A DNA stretch of 64,000 nucleotides from Bosea sp. BIWAKO-01 (GTDB lineage Bacteria; Pseudomonadota; Alphaproteobacteria; Rhizobiales; Beijerinckiaceae): contig NZ_BCQA01000001.1 of NCBI RefSeq assembly GCF_001748145.1, positions 6,226,501 to 6,290,500 on the forward strand, given 5' to 3'. This document shows positions 1 to 7,945 of the stretch, piece by piece. Both the position numbers and the translations under genes were made by a program. Position 1 is the first letter of the stretch, and the number at the start of each line of letters is the position of its first letter. The notes beneath the pieces are model-generated. The model did not search any database and was not told where the DNA came from. It saw only the letters and a program-made list of their open reading frames with translations.

Positions 1-424
1 CGCGAGAGCCACGCGATTAGAACGAGTTGCTGATCACATTTCGTGAGAGTGCCTGCGGATAGCGCGTAATCGCGCTGACATCCCAGGTCGAACGGCCGCT
101 TCCGGCCCGTTTCGGATACCGCCATGTGCACCGAGCCGAAGCCGCCTCCCTCCCGTTCCCGGCCATGAGAGCAGCGTCCGAGATGGGTCGGGAGCAGACT
201 CTGGCCTCGCCGGCGCCGGACATGGCAGATCGACCATCTCAAGGCTCAGGCACGGCCGAACGGATCCGTCCGGTGCCAGCCGCAGCCAGGGCAGAGCGGA
301 ACAGGCCCGCCCCTTGTGCCGACCAAGCAGCGCGGTGATTTCGGCGGAGCATGGCATTCGCCGTTTTCCCGGTCAGTGGCAACGACGCCGGCTCCCTGCC
401 CCGCTCAAGCAACGGCCCGATGAT
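1..424. other. Gene-free left edge
   Basis: No open frame here has a recognisable domain or a convincing ribosome binding site. Several short frames exist on both strands, as expected in GC-rich DNA. The stretch lies beyond the 3' end of edd, and nothing functional could be assigned. Confidence 0.5.
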
Positions 425-2281
425 CTACACCCCCGAAAAGATCGTCGCGCCCGTATCGGCGCTGCCGACGGCGGCGCGAAACGACGCGAACAGGTCGCGC
501 CCGACGCCCCAATGCGAGGCTTCGAGATCGGCTTCAGCCGGCGTGCGCGCGGCCCATTCCGCGGCATCGACCAGCACGGTCAACGTGCCTGCGACCGCAT
601 CCACCCGGATCAGGTCGCCCTCGCGGATCCGCGCGATCGGCCCGCCTTCGACAGCTTCAGGCGTGACATGGATGGCGGCGGGAACCTTGCCGGAGGCGCC
701 CGACAGCCGCCCGTCGGTGACCAGCGCCACCTTGAAACCGCGGTCCTGCAGCACGCCGAGCGGCGGCATCAGCTTGTGCAGTTCGGGCATGCCATTGGCC
801 CGCGGCCCCTGGAAACGCACCACCGCGACGAGGTCGCCTGTGAGCTCGCCGGCCTTGAAGGCGGCCTGCAGGGCCTCCTGGCTGTGGAAGATCCGGGCCG
901 GGGCCTCGATGACATGGCGCTCCCTGGCAATGGCCGAGGTCTTGATCACAGCCCGGCCAAGATCGCCGCTCAGAACCGTGAGCCCGCCGGTCGGCTGGAA
1001 CGGGGCTCCGGCGCCGCGCAGCACCGCCTCGTCGCCGCTGCTTATCGCACCGTCGCGCCAGGTCAGCGCACCGTCGGCGCCGAGCGCGGGCTCCTGGACA
1101 TAGGCGTCGAGCCCGCTGCCCCAGACCGTCTCGACGTCGCGATGCAGCAACCCTGCCCCGAGCAATTCGCGAATGACGAAGCCCATGCCGCCGGCGGCAT
1201 GAAAATGGTTCACGTCGGCCTTGCCGTTTGGATAGATCCTTGTGAGCAGCGGCGTCGTCTCTGCAAGGTCGGAGAAATCATCCCAGTTCAGCTGGATGCC
1301 CGCTGCAGCCGCCATCGCGACGAGATGCATGGTGTGGTTGGTCGAGCCGCCGGTCGCATGCAGGCCGACCACGCCATTGACGAAGGCGCGCTCGTCCAGC
1401 ATCCGCCCGACCGGAATATAGTCGTTGCCGAGCGCGGTGATCGCCATCGCCCGCTCGGTCGCCGCCCGGGTCAGGGCATCGCGCAGCGGCGTGTTGGGAT
1501 TGACGAAGGAGGCGCCCGGCAGGTGCAGCCCCATGATCTCCATCACCATCTGGTTCGTGTTGGCGGTGCCGTAGAAGGTGCAGGTGCCGGGGCCGTGATA
1601 GGATTGCGCCTCGGCCTCGAGCAGCGCTTCGCGGCTGACCTTGCCCTCGGCGAAAAGCTGGCGCGCCTTCGCCTTGTCGTCATTGGAGAGGCCGGACGTC
1701 ATCGGGCCGGCCGGAATGAACACCGCCGGCAGGTGGCCGAAGGACAGCGCGCCGATGATGAGGCCAGGCACGATCTTGTCGCAGATGCCGAGGAACACGG
1801 CCGCATCGAAGCTCTGGTGCGACAGCGCAACCGCGGTCGACAGCGCAATGACGTCGCGCGAGAACAGCGACAGCTCCATGCCGGCCTCGCCCTGGGTGAT
1901 GCCGTCGCACATGGCAGGAACGCCACCGGCGACCTGGGCGACGCCGCCCGCCGCCCGCGCCGTGGCGCGGATAAGCTCGGGGAAGCGCTCATAGGGCTGA
2001 TGCGCCGAAAGCATGTCGTTATAGGCGGTGACGATGGCGAGATTTGCGCCCGTGCCGGAGCGCAGCATCGCCTTGTCGCCTGGCGCGCAGGCGGCAAAGC
2101 CATGCGCTTGGTTGGCACAGCCGAGCCGCTGGCGGCGCGGCCCGGCTTCCGCGGCTGCGGCAAGCCGGTCGAGATAGCGCCGGCGTGTGTCGCGGGAGCG
2201 CCGGACGATGCGCTCCGTCACTTCGCCGAGGCGGGCATCGAGGCGGGAATCGAAGGGCGTGTCGCTGGCTTGGCCGGTCAT
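425..2281 (-). CDS. edd: Phosphogluconate dehydratase (Entner-Doudoroff)
   Basis: A 618-residue cytosolic member of the IlvD/Edd dehydratase family. It converts 6-phosphogluconate to 2-keto-3-deoxy-6-phosphogluconate. Length fits Edd (about 600-610) better than IlvD. The three cysteines expected to hold the Fe-S cluster are visible: C125 ([10 protein letters not shown]), C167 (GICDKIVPG) and C234 ([15 protein letters not shown]). The motif [16 protein letters not shown] at residues 86-101 is characteristic of Edd. It is transcribed away from the M24 peptidase; the 395-bp gap between them carries a RIME-like palindrome. No eda, zwf or pgl gene is in the window, so the rest of the pathway lies elsewhere. 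The start at 2281 ([10 protein letters not shown]) is the first Met consistent with family length. Confidence 0.93.
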   Translation of the reverse strand: MTGQASDTPFDSRLDARLGEVTERIVRRSRDTRRRYLDRLAAAAEAGPRRQRLGCANQAHGFAACAPGDKAMLRSGTGANLAIVTAYNDMLSAHQPYERFPELIRATARAAGGVAQVAGGVPAMCDGITQGEAGMELSLFSRDVIALSTAVALSHQSFDAAVFLGICDKIVPGLIIGALSFGHLPAVFIPAGPMTSGLSNDDKAKARQLFAEGKVSREALLEAEAQSYHGPGTCTFYGTANTNQMVMEIMGLHLPGASFVNPNTPLRDALTRAATERAMAITALGNDYIPVGRMLDERAFVNGVVGLHATGGSTNHTMHLVAMAAAAGIQLNWDDFSDLAETTPLLTRIYPNGKADVNHFHAAGGMGFVIRELLGAGLLHRDVETVWGSGLDAYVQEPALGADGALTWRDGAISSGDEAVLRGAGAPFQPTGGLTVLSGDLGRAVIKTSAIARERHVIEAPARIFHSQEALQAAFKAGELTGDLVAVVRFQGPRANGMPELHKLMPPLGVLQDRGFKVALVTDGRLSGASGKVPAAIHVTPEAVEGGPIARIREGDLIRVDAVAGTLTVLVDAAEWAARTPAEADLEASHWGVGRDLFASFRAAVGSADTGATIFSGV

Positions 2282-2376
2282 CGGGACCTCCTGACGCAGA
2301 TATCAATGGGCGACGAACACGGCATGGTCAGGGCATTCGCGCGCTCATGCATCGCCCGCCGCCAGAGCACGCCGCC

Positions 2377-2428
2377 AAAGCATGTTGCAAAAAGCTGGCC
2401 ACGGTTTTTCGCAGCAAGCATGCTCTCG
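2377..2428. repeat. RIME-like dispersed palindromic repeat, copy 1
   Basis: Imperfect inverted repeat of about 52 bp (core GCATGTTGCAAAAAGC ... GCAAGCATGCTC) between edd and the M24 peptidase gene. Read on the minus strand it closely matches 60240-60290: AGAGCATGCT, then GCGAAAAACCGT, GCCA, CTTTTT and GCATGCT in the same order. Related AGCATGCT...GCGAAAAA...palindromes are common between genes in Hyphomicrobiales. Confidence 0.65.
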
Positions 2429-2676
2429 TCCACGCCGACCCGACCTTGATCGGCGCTGCTCGCGCGCTCGTCCAGCCCATTGCGAGGAGGACAGCCAACG
2501 CGGAGGACGCGCTATCGCAACCCGGGGATGCCTTTCGCGTCATTGTCGACGAATAATATGCAAGGCACTATCGACGCGCATTGCATCGGGACGACGGGCC
2601 AGGATTGATGGCCCAGCCGTGCCCGCGCGCCGGAACAGCATTCCGGGACCGAAACGAACCAAGGGGTTGACGACCA

Positions 2677-3888
2677 ATGACGATTGGGGTGGGAGGCTCG
2701 AGCTTCGAGGCGGAACTCGCCAGGCTGAATCCGATGACGTCCGGCATCGCGCCGATCGCGGTCACCGAGTTCAAGGCCCGCATCGAGAAGGCGCAGGCGC
2801 TCCTGCGCGAACAGGGGCTGCAGGCGCTCTATCTCGATACCTCGGCCAACCTGCATTATTTCACCGGCATCCAGCTCAAGCTCACCGAGCGGCTGCATGG
2901 CGCGATCATCCCGGCCGAAGGCGACATCGTTTATCTCAGCCCGGCCTTCGAGGAGCCGAAGACGCGCGAATACATGCAGTTCGGCGAGGACGTGCGCTGC
3001 TGGGAAGAGCATGAGGACCCGACCGCGCTCGTCGTCGAGACGATCCGCAGCCTCGGCTATGAGAGCGGCACGGTCGCGCTCGACCCGCATACCCCCTTCT
3101 TCATCGCCGACGGATTGCGCAAGGCCGGCAACCGCTACAGCTTCGCGAGCGGCGGCCCGATCGCCGCGTCCTGCCGCCAGCTGAAATCGGCCGCCGAGAT
3201 CGCCCTGATCCAGCGCGCCATGGACATCACCATGGAGGTTCACCGGGCTGCGGCGCGGGTGCTGCGCGTCGGCCTGACGACGACCGAGCTGGTCGAGTTC
3301 CTCGACCGCGCCCATCGCAAGCTCGGGCTGGCCTCGACCTTCGGCGCCGCGCAGTTCGGCGAAGCCACCGCCTATCCCCACGGCGTCCCCTACGCGCAGA
3401 CGCTGGCAGAGGGCGACATGGTGCTCATCGACACGGGGACCCGGCTCGGCGGCTATCACTCCGACATCACCCGCACCTATGTCTTCGGTGAGCCGACAGA
3501 GCGCCAGCGCGAGATCTGGAACCTGGAGAAGCGCGCGCAGCTCGCCGGCTTCGAGGCGGCCGTGCTCGGCGCGCCCTGCGAGAATGTCGACCAGGCTGCG
3601 CGCGGCGTGATCGAGGCCGCCGGCTACGGCCCCGGCTACAAGGTGCCGGGCCTGCCCCATCGCACCGGACACGGCCTCGGCCTCGAGATCCACGAGGAGC
3701 CTTTCATGGTCAAGGGCAGCCGCACGCCGCTGGCGGCGGGGATGTGTTTCTCGGTCGAGCCGATGATGTGCATCTACGGTGAGTTCGGCGTTCGCCTCGA
3801 GGACATCGCCTATATGGCGGAAGGCGGTGCGCGCTGGTTCACGCAGCCGGCCCATAGCGTCGACGATCCCTTCGGCTACGAGGCCTGA
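2677..3888 (+). CDS. M24 family metallopeptidase (Xaa-Pro aminopeptidase-like)
   Basis: A 403-residue protein with a creatinase N-terminal domain (about 30-160) and a pita-bread M24 domain (about 175-395). All five dinuclear-metal ligands are visible: D252 and D263 (IDTGTRLGGYHSDITRTY), H332 (HRTGHGLGLEIHE), E361 (FSVEPMM) and E375 (VRLEDIAYM). It likely hydrolyses X-Pro dipeptides or related amides in the cytosol; the exact substrate cannot be told from sequence. No signal peptide. The start at 2677 gives MTIGVGGSSF; a Met at residue 20 is an alternative because the first 20 residues are not family-typical. Downstream, the IS3-family orfB frame runs antisense into its last codons. Confidence 0.88.
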   Translation: MTIGVGGSSFEAELARLNPMTSGIAPIAVTEFKARIEKAQALLREQGLQALYLDTSANLHYFTGIQLKLTERLHGAIIPAEGDIVYLSPAFEEPKTREYMQFGEDVRCWEEHEDPTALVVETIRSLGYESGTVALDPHTPFFIADGLRKAGNRYSFASGGPIAASCRQLKSAAEIALIQRAMDITMEVHRAAARVLRVGLTTTELVEFLDRAHRKLGLASTFGAAQFGEATAYPHGVPYAQTLAEGDMVLIDTGTRLGGYHSDITRTYVFGEPTERQREIWNLEKRAQLAGFEAAVLGAPCENVDQAARGVIEAAGYGPGYKVPGLPHRTGHGLGLEIHEEPFMVKGSRTPLAAGMCFSVEPMMCIYGEFGVRLEDIAYMAEGGARWFTQPAHSVDDPFGYEA

Positions 3889-5012
3889 GGGCCTCGCGGC
3901 AAAGGCAAGTCGCGGCACGCCTGTCCTGACATGGCTGCAGGCGTGTCGTCCGGCAGAATGCCGGCGCGGTTTCCGCGCGCTGTCGACGCATTGGGAGACG
4001 CCGGATGGTGAAGCTCACGGCAGCCATGATCGCCTTGCTCGGCCTTGTCGGGACAACGGCGGCGATCGCTCAATCGCGCCCGACCTACCAGGCGCTGGAG
4101 CAGCACGGCTATCGCTACGTGGCCAAGGACCAGCCCGGCTTCGTGAGCTTGGTCTGCCCCCATTGGGTGGCCCGGTTTCAGTCTAATGCATGGTCGGCTT
4201 TGCGGCCATGTCTGAGATGGATTTGGCGGAGGCATAATGGCGGCCGGTACCGGAGCCCTGTATCCGAGCGATGAGTGGGGCCGCACGGTGTTGTAGTGCT
4301 TTCGCCAGCTTTCGATGACGGCTTTTGCCTCGGCGAGGCTGTAGAAGATCTCGCCGTTGAGGAGCTCGTCGCGAAGCTTGGAGTTGAAGCTCTCGCAATA
4401 GCCGTTCTCCCAAGGCGAGCCTGGCTCGATGAAGGCCGTCTTCGCGCCGACCGCTGTGATCCACTCCCGCACCGCTTTGGCGGCGAACTCGGGACCATTG
4501 TCCGAACGAACATTCCCCGGCACGCCGCGCAGGACGAAGAGGTCCGACAAGACGTCAATGACATCGGTGGACTTGAGCTTCCGGTCTATCCGGATCGCGA
4601 TGCATTCCCGGGTAAACTCGTCGATCACGTTCAACATGCGGAACTTGCGGCCATCGTGGGTGCGATCCTCCACAAAGTCGTAGGACCAGACATGGTTGGG
4701 ACACTCCGGTCGTAGCCGAACGCAGGATCCATCGTTCAACCATAAGCGGCCCTTCTTCGGTTGCTTTGCAGGGACCTTGAGCCCTTCGCGCCGCCAGATC
4801 CTCTCGACACGTTTGACGTTCACGGCCCAGCCTGACGAACGCAGCATCGCTGCGATCCGGCGATAGCCATAGCGGCCATACTGGGTCGCAAGCTCGACGA
4901 TGTCGGCTGTCAGCGCTGCCTCGTCGCTCCGTCCCACCGGCACCCTGCGTTGCGTAGACCGATGCTGCCCCAGGACCCGGCACGCCAGCCGCTCCGACAC
5001 GCCAAACTTCAT
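3876..5012 (-). CDS. IS3-family transposase OrfB (rve integrase core), reads out of the element
   Basis: Contains the HTH_21 region (about 20-75) and an rve DDE core. Visible blocks are WSYDFVEDRTHDG (first Asp), VRSDNGPEFAAKAVREWI (second Asp) and SPWENGYCESFNSKLRDELL (catalytic Glu). IS407-type OrfB proteins are usually near 275 residues; this frame is 378 because no stop occurs before the IS end at 4150. It continues 274 nt into the flanking DNA and the antisense of the M24 gene. The tail after about residue 288 is therefore not IS-encoded. Translation probably begins from the OrfA frameshift rather than the internal ATG at 5012. Confidence 0.8.
   Translation of the reverse strand: MKFGVSERLACRVLGQHRSTQRRVPVGRSDEAALTADIVELATQYGRYGYRRIAAMLRSSGWAVNVKRVERIWRREGLKVPAKQPKKGRLWLNDGSCVRLRPECPNHVWSYDFVEDRTHDGRKFRMLNVIDEFTRECIAIRIDRKLKSTDVIDVLSDLFVLRGVPGNVRSDNGPEFAAKAVREWITAVGAKTAFIEPGSPWENGYCESFNSKLRDELLNGEIFYSLAEAKAVIESWRKHYNTVRPHSSLGYRAPVPAAIMPPPNPSQTWPQSRPCIRLKPGHPMGADQAHEAGLVLGHVAIAVLLQRLVGRARLSDRRRCPDKAEQGDHGCRELHHPASPNASTARGNRAGILPDDTPAAMSGQACRDLPLPRGPQAS
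4005..4149 (+). pseudogene. 5' fragment of a secreted-protein gene cut by an IS3-family element
   Basis: Opens MVKLTAAMIALLGLVGTTA, a clear Sec signal peptide ending AIAQ, followed by about 25 residues (SRPTYQALEQHGYRYVAKDQ). The frame meets the left inverted repeat of the IS at 4150, after which only IS sequence is read. The original function is unknown. A possible 3' part lies just beyond the element at 5395-5520. Confidence 0.55.
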
Positions 5013-5050
5013 GATGGCGTGGTCGATGCAGCGTCGGCGGCGGGAGGGGC

Positions 5051-5338
5051 TCAGAAGTTTCCCGAGGCAGCCTCCTTGAGAATGAGCTTCTCAAGCGTCA
5101 GATCCGAGACAGCCTTCCGTAGCCGCTCGTTTTCCTTCTCCAGATCCTTGAGCCGTTTCACCTGGTCGGACTTCAGGCCGCCAAACTCCTTGCGCCAACG
5201 GTAATAGGTGAACGCCGTCACACTGATCGTTCGGATCGCTTCCGCGACTGGGCGCCCCTGGGACAACAGCACGTCGACCTGACGTAGCTTCGCGACGATC
5301 TCTTCAGGCTTATGTTTCTTCTGCGGCATCACGGGCAT
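5051..5338 (-). CDS. IS3-family transposase OrfA
   Basis: A 95-residue protein with a helix-turn-helix (about 10-55; KPEEIVAKLRQVDVLLSQG) and a leucine-rich coiled coil (about 62-90; LEKENERLRKAVSDLTLEK), the standard OrfA layout. It ends ...KEAASGNF. The codons just before its stop form the slippery heptamer G GGA AAC, which shifts ribosomes into the orfB frame to make the OrfAB transposase. OrfA alone usually acts as a DNA-binding regulator of transposition. Confidence 0.9.
   Translation of the reverse strand: MPVMPQKKHKPEEIVAKLRQVDVLLSQGRPVAEAIRTISVTAFTYYRWRKEFGGLKSDQVKRLKDLEKENERLRKAVSDLTLEKLILKEAASGNF
5057..5063 (-). promoter_or_regulatory. Programmed -1 ribosomal frameshift site (G GGA AAC)
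   Basis: On the minus strand the last sense codons of orfA read TCG GGA AAC TTC before TGA. This places the X XXY YYZ heptamer G GGA AAC in the zero frame. Slipping back one base continues as CTT CTG AGC CCC TCC, which is exactly the orfB frame and leads into its MKFGVSERL region. This is the known expression mode of IS3-family OrfAB. Confidence 0.75.
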
Positions 5339-5394
5339 CCTCCAAAGGCTCGAAAGCCTACTTCAGGGAGGGCCACTTTTCAGGGGGCAGACCA

Positions 5395-5520
5395 CGGCCG
5401 CGCCTGCCGCTGGTGCTGATCGGCACGGCATGGGCCTCGCAGAAGGCCAAGGTGATGATCCGGCCGCGCGTCGACGAAGACACGCTCGCGATGAATATCC
5501 GCCCGAGCAGAACGAACTGA
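5395..5520 (+). pseudogene. Possible 3' fragment of the IS-interrupted gene
   Basis: Directly after the IS right end an open frame reads RPRLPLVLIGTAWASQK to a stop at 5518-5520 (42 codons counting the stop). Removing 1249 bp (the IS plus a hypothetical 4-bp duplication) would put it in frame with 4005-4149. However, the flanks do not match as a duplication, so the connection is uncertain. No domain was recognised. Confidence 0.3.
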
Positions 5521-5634
5521 TGCGCTGACATCGGCGACAACCATTCAGCCCGGGCGGCCGACCCTGCAGCTGGCCGCCCAGGTTTTGCGTGGACGCGCGG
5601 ATCTCAAGCGCTGAGGCCGCCCCACTCAGGACTT

Positions 5635-5946
5635 CTAGTCGTCACGATTGTCGGAGCATGTGTAGCCGACGAAGCACGATCTCGAATTCTGGGTCCTGAC
5701 CCAGGCGGGCGTAAGATACATGTCCTCCGCACAGAACGCGGAATCCTTGACATACCGGTTGAAGATGTTGGGGCCCGAATTGAGAATGGCGGAGCCCTTC
5801 GATTGGACGAGGGCTTTCGCGTCCGCGCACTGCATTGTCCGCAGGTTTGGGCCCTCCTGCGCAAATGCCATCGTCGCAAGGAGCGATGTGCCCAGCGCAA
5901 GGGCGAGGGTCATGGCGCAGCGGCTGGCGGAGACAATTGGCTTCAT
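5635..5946 (-). CDS. Small secreted cysteine-containing hypothetical protein
   Basis: A 103-residue protein starting MKPIVSASRCAMTLALALG with a signal peptide cleaved after MAFA. The mature part has four cysteines (MQCADAKALV, SAFCAEDMY, SRSCFVGYTC), suggesting two periplasmic disulfides. The layout of a short Cys motif, then a Tyr/Phe-rich stretch, then PAWV, then CFVGYTC resembles a family of small exported proteins frequent in Hyphomicrobiales with no known function. The start at 5946 is chosen because AGGGAGCAAACCGCC precedes it; a longer frame upstream lacks such a site. Confidence 0.7.
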   Translation of the reverse strand: MKPIVSASRCAMTLALALGTSLLATMAFAQEGPNLRTMQCADAKALVQSKGSAILNSGPNIFNRYVKDSAFCAEDMYLTPAWVRTQNSRSCFVGYTCSDNRDD

Positions 5947-6250
5947 GGCGGTTTGCTCCCTATCGCGTTGTGAGAAACGTCGTAGTCGCCTTCTGTGGGC
6001 GAGCGCCTGCATTGACGGGGCAATGCCGGCGCCGAAGCGTCGTGATCCGGTGCGTCTTCGGGCACCGTGCCGCAGCAGGCCGGCATGACCTGCGGTGACA
6101 CTCCTAGGTTGACACCCGTTTGCGGTGTCGGGCCACTCACGCATCGGTGATGTCAGCAGTTCCCGCATGTTGCCTCCGATCGCGCAAGCGCCGTGAGGGT
6201 GACGGCGCGCCTGCCACTCCTGCTGATCGGCGCGGCATCGACCTCAAAGG

Positions 6251-7096
6251 TCAGGCGGCTTTGCTGCTGCCGATCGCCTGGATTTTTTCCCAGACGCACC
6301 CTGCTTCCGGAACGGCGAGGTCGAAGACTGTTTCAAACGTCTCGGCAAGATGGTCCGCGCTCGTGATGCGCTGCTCGCGCACGTCATTGGCCGTGACGCG
6401 GCGCAGTCCGTCGTTCTGCAGGGCGATATAGCCATCCGCGGTATGCCGCAGGACCGCCAGCGCATTGGTGAAGGGCGAGCCGGGATCCTGCATCAGCCAG
6501 CCGCGCGTTGCGGCCATGGCGGCCTCGTCGCTTTGCCCGGGCCGGAAATCGAAGCTCTTCGCGATGCCGCGTCGATGGTTGTTGAAGCGCAGCCAACCGC
6601 CGTCGGTCGGCACGATTGAAAAATCGAAGCCGCGCTGGCTGATCGGCCCGACGACAAGCGGCACGGGCTCGATAATGGCATCTGCCACGCCGACCTCGGC
6701 AAGATAGGGCCGGTCGAGGTCGACGCGCAGGGTCAGGTGATTCCCGATGGCGATATCGCCGAGCCTTTCGCGGTCGACACCGCCGCAAAGGCGAGTGACG
6801 CGAAAGCCAAGGGCACTGAGCGCAGCGCCGAAGAGGCCGTTCATCTCGTAACACCAGCCGCCCCGCTTGCCTTCCACCATCTTGGTGAAGGCGGATCTCG
6901 GCGTGATCGAGGACGGCCATCCCATGAAGGCGTCCAGCGCCTCCCAGGTGAAACTCATGAGATGGGCGCGGTGAAGCGTCGACAGGCCGCGGATATCGAG
7001 GGAAACCGGCTGCGTGACGCCGATCCTTGCGAGATAAGCGTCAAGCTGAGCTGTCGTCAGAGTCATTGCGTTGTCGGTTGAAGGCGCATGCGTCAT
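6251..7096 (-). CDS. Arylamine N-acetyltransferase family protein with Cys-His-Glu triad
   Basis: A 281-residue protein of the NAT family, which transfers acetyl from acetyl-CoA to arylamines, hydrazines or, in some relatives, pathway-specific amines. The nucleophile is C82 (KRGGWCYEMNGLF), the His is H120 (GNHLTLRVDL). The third residue, normally Asp in VDVGFG, is E134 (YLAEVGVAD). Length is typical for bacterial NAT (about 270-280). The start at 7096 follows GGAAAGGAGACCGAAGG, a strong ribosome binding site; a longer upstream frame is not supported. It is a single cytosolic gene, divergent from the flavin-binding pair across a dispersed repeat. Confidence 0.85.
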   Translation of the reverse strand: MTHAPSTDNAMTLTTAQLDAYLARIGVTQPVSLDIRGLSTLHRAHLMSFTWEALDAFMGWPSSITPRSAFTKMVEGKRGGWCYEMNGLFGAALSALGFRVTRLCGGVDRERLGDIAIGNHLTLRVDLDRPYLAEVGVADAIIEPVPLVVGPISQRGFDFSIVPTDGGWLRFNNHRRGIAKSFDFRPGQSDEAAMAATRGWLMQDPGSPFTNALAVLRHTADGYIALQNDGLRRVTANDVREQRITSADHLAETFETVFDLAVPEAGCVWEKIQAIGSSKAA

Positions 7097-7340
7097 CCTT
7101 CGGTCTCCTTTCCATGGATCGTTCTTGGTTTCCCAAATGCGGTGTTTCAGGCTCGTCTGTCGCCGGACCAGGCAATCCTGCGGCAGCGGGCACGCGAGGG
7201 CGACGCGCACCCGCCAGCGAGAGGCGGTTTGTTGCTCCCCACCCTTCGGCCCGGTGCGGCGCCTCCATAGCGCGCCTGGAAAACGGGCGTTCCTAAATGA
7301 ACCTGCAATCCGGGCCGACTATCCTAAAAGGTTGCTAAAG

Positions 7341-7438
7341 CATCGGCCCGAAGAGCGGATTGCGGTCTTTCGGGAAAGCCGATGCAAAGACAAAGGCTCA
7401 AATCATCGGACTGGATACGATATTAGGTCCGATGATCC
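7341..7438 (+). repeat. Dispersed ~97-bp intergenic repeat, copy A
   Basis: Begins CATCGGCCCGAAGAGCGG and ends GGTCCGATGATC. It aligns over its whole length with 21499-21595 (+) and 55690-55783 (-). The right third has dyad symmetry (ATCATCGGA ... TCCGATGAT), and a second hairpin involves CCCGAA/TTCGGG. It lies in the 372-bp gap between the NAT gene and the flavin-binding pair, where no gene is seen. Confidence 0.75.
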
Positions 7439-7468
7439 AGGCAGCCTGGGACACGCAAACGGGGGATC

Positions 7469-7945
7469 GTGGTGAGGCTCGACGACAAGCTCCTCGACTT
7501 CTTCAACCGGCCGCTGATGTGCATCATTGCCGTGGCTGACGAGACCGGGCGTCCGTCCGCCGGGCGCGGCGTCGGCTTCCATGTGCTGGAGGACCGGGAG
7601 GCGATAGAGGTCATCTTTTCCGCCTGGCAATGGCCACGGCTCGAGCCCTCCATCCGGCAGACGGGGCGGATCGCCACCACCTTCGTCAGTCCTTGCGACT
7701 ATGTCAGCTTCCAGCTCAAGGGGGCCGCCGTCATGCGGGGAACGGAGGGGCACGACCTTGATCGCGCGGAGCGCTTCGTGGCGGCGGCGACGAACGAGCT
7801 TGAATCCCTCGGCGTGCCCCGGCGCATCATCGCGCCATGGCTGACCGCCCGCGAGGCGCGTGTCGCGCGCCTCGACATCAGCGAAATCTACATCCAGACC
7901 CCCGGCCCGCTCGCCGGCATGCTGGCCGGTGCGAGGCCGCAGTGA
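7469..7945 (+). CDS. Pyridoxamine 5'-phosphate oxidase-like flavin-binding protein
   Basis: A 158-residue split-barrel protein starting from GTG at 7469. The order fits the PNPOx-like/FMN-binding fold: strand-rich N-terminus (LMCIIAVADETGRPSAGRG), the SAWQWPRLEPSIRQTGRIATTFVS block with Arg/Thr for flavin phosphate, then a C-terminal helix and strand. The substrate is unknown; relatives bind FMN, F420 or haem. Its stop overlaps the GTG start of the next gene by 4 bp (GTGA), so the two are translationally coupled and probably work together. Confidence 0.7.
   Translation: MVRLDDKLLDFFNRPLMCIIAVADETGRPSAGRGVGFHVLEDREAIEVIFSAWQWPRLEPSIRQTGRIATTFVSPCDYVSFQLKGAAVMRGTEGHDLDRAERFVAAATNELESLGVPRRIIAPWLTAREARVARLDISEIYIQTPGPLAGMLAGARPQ

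Larger units (their letters stand above)
4150..5394 (-). mobile_element. IS3-family (IS407-type) insertion sequence, 1245 bp
   Basis: Ends are imperfect inverted repeats beginning TGGTCTGCCCCC. The left end starts at 4150; the right end at 5394, read on the minus strand, gives TGGTCTGCCCCCTGAAAAGT. They share the first 12 bases and a GTGGCCC block further in. The element carries orfA and orfB on the minus strand, joined by a programmed -1 frameshift. Flanking tetranucleotides differ (AGCT left, CGGC right), so no target duplication is evident. Either a rearrangement removed it or the junctions come from different events. Confidence 0.85.

Noticed and set aside
314..2449. Very long plus-strand frame opposite edd
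   Set aside because: Translation is Arg/Ala/Gly-rich with no domain; it is an antisense shadow of edd caused by high GC. Similar long frames opposite tex, the M81 gene, the IS transposases and the exporter were rejected for the same reason.
5395..6245. Similarity between 5395-5440 and 6205-6245 (GCGCCTGCC..CT..TGCTGATCGGC)
   Set aside because: Only about 40 bp and partly explained by GC-rich codons for Leu-Ile-Gly; no boundaries or further copies.
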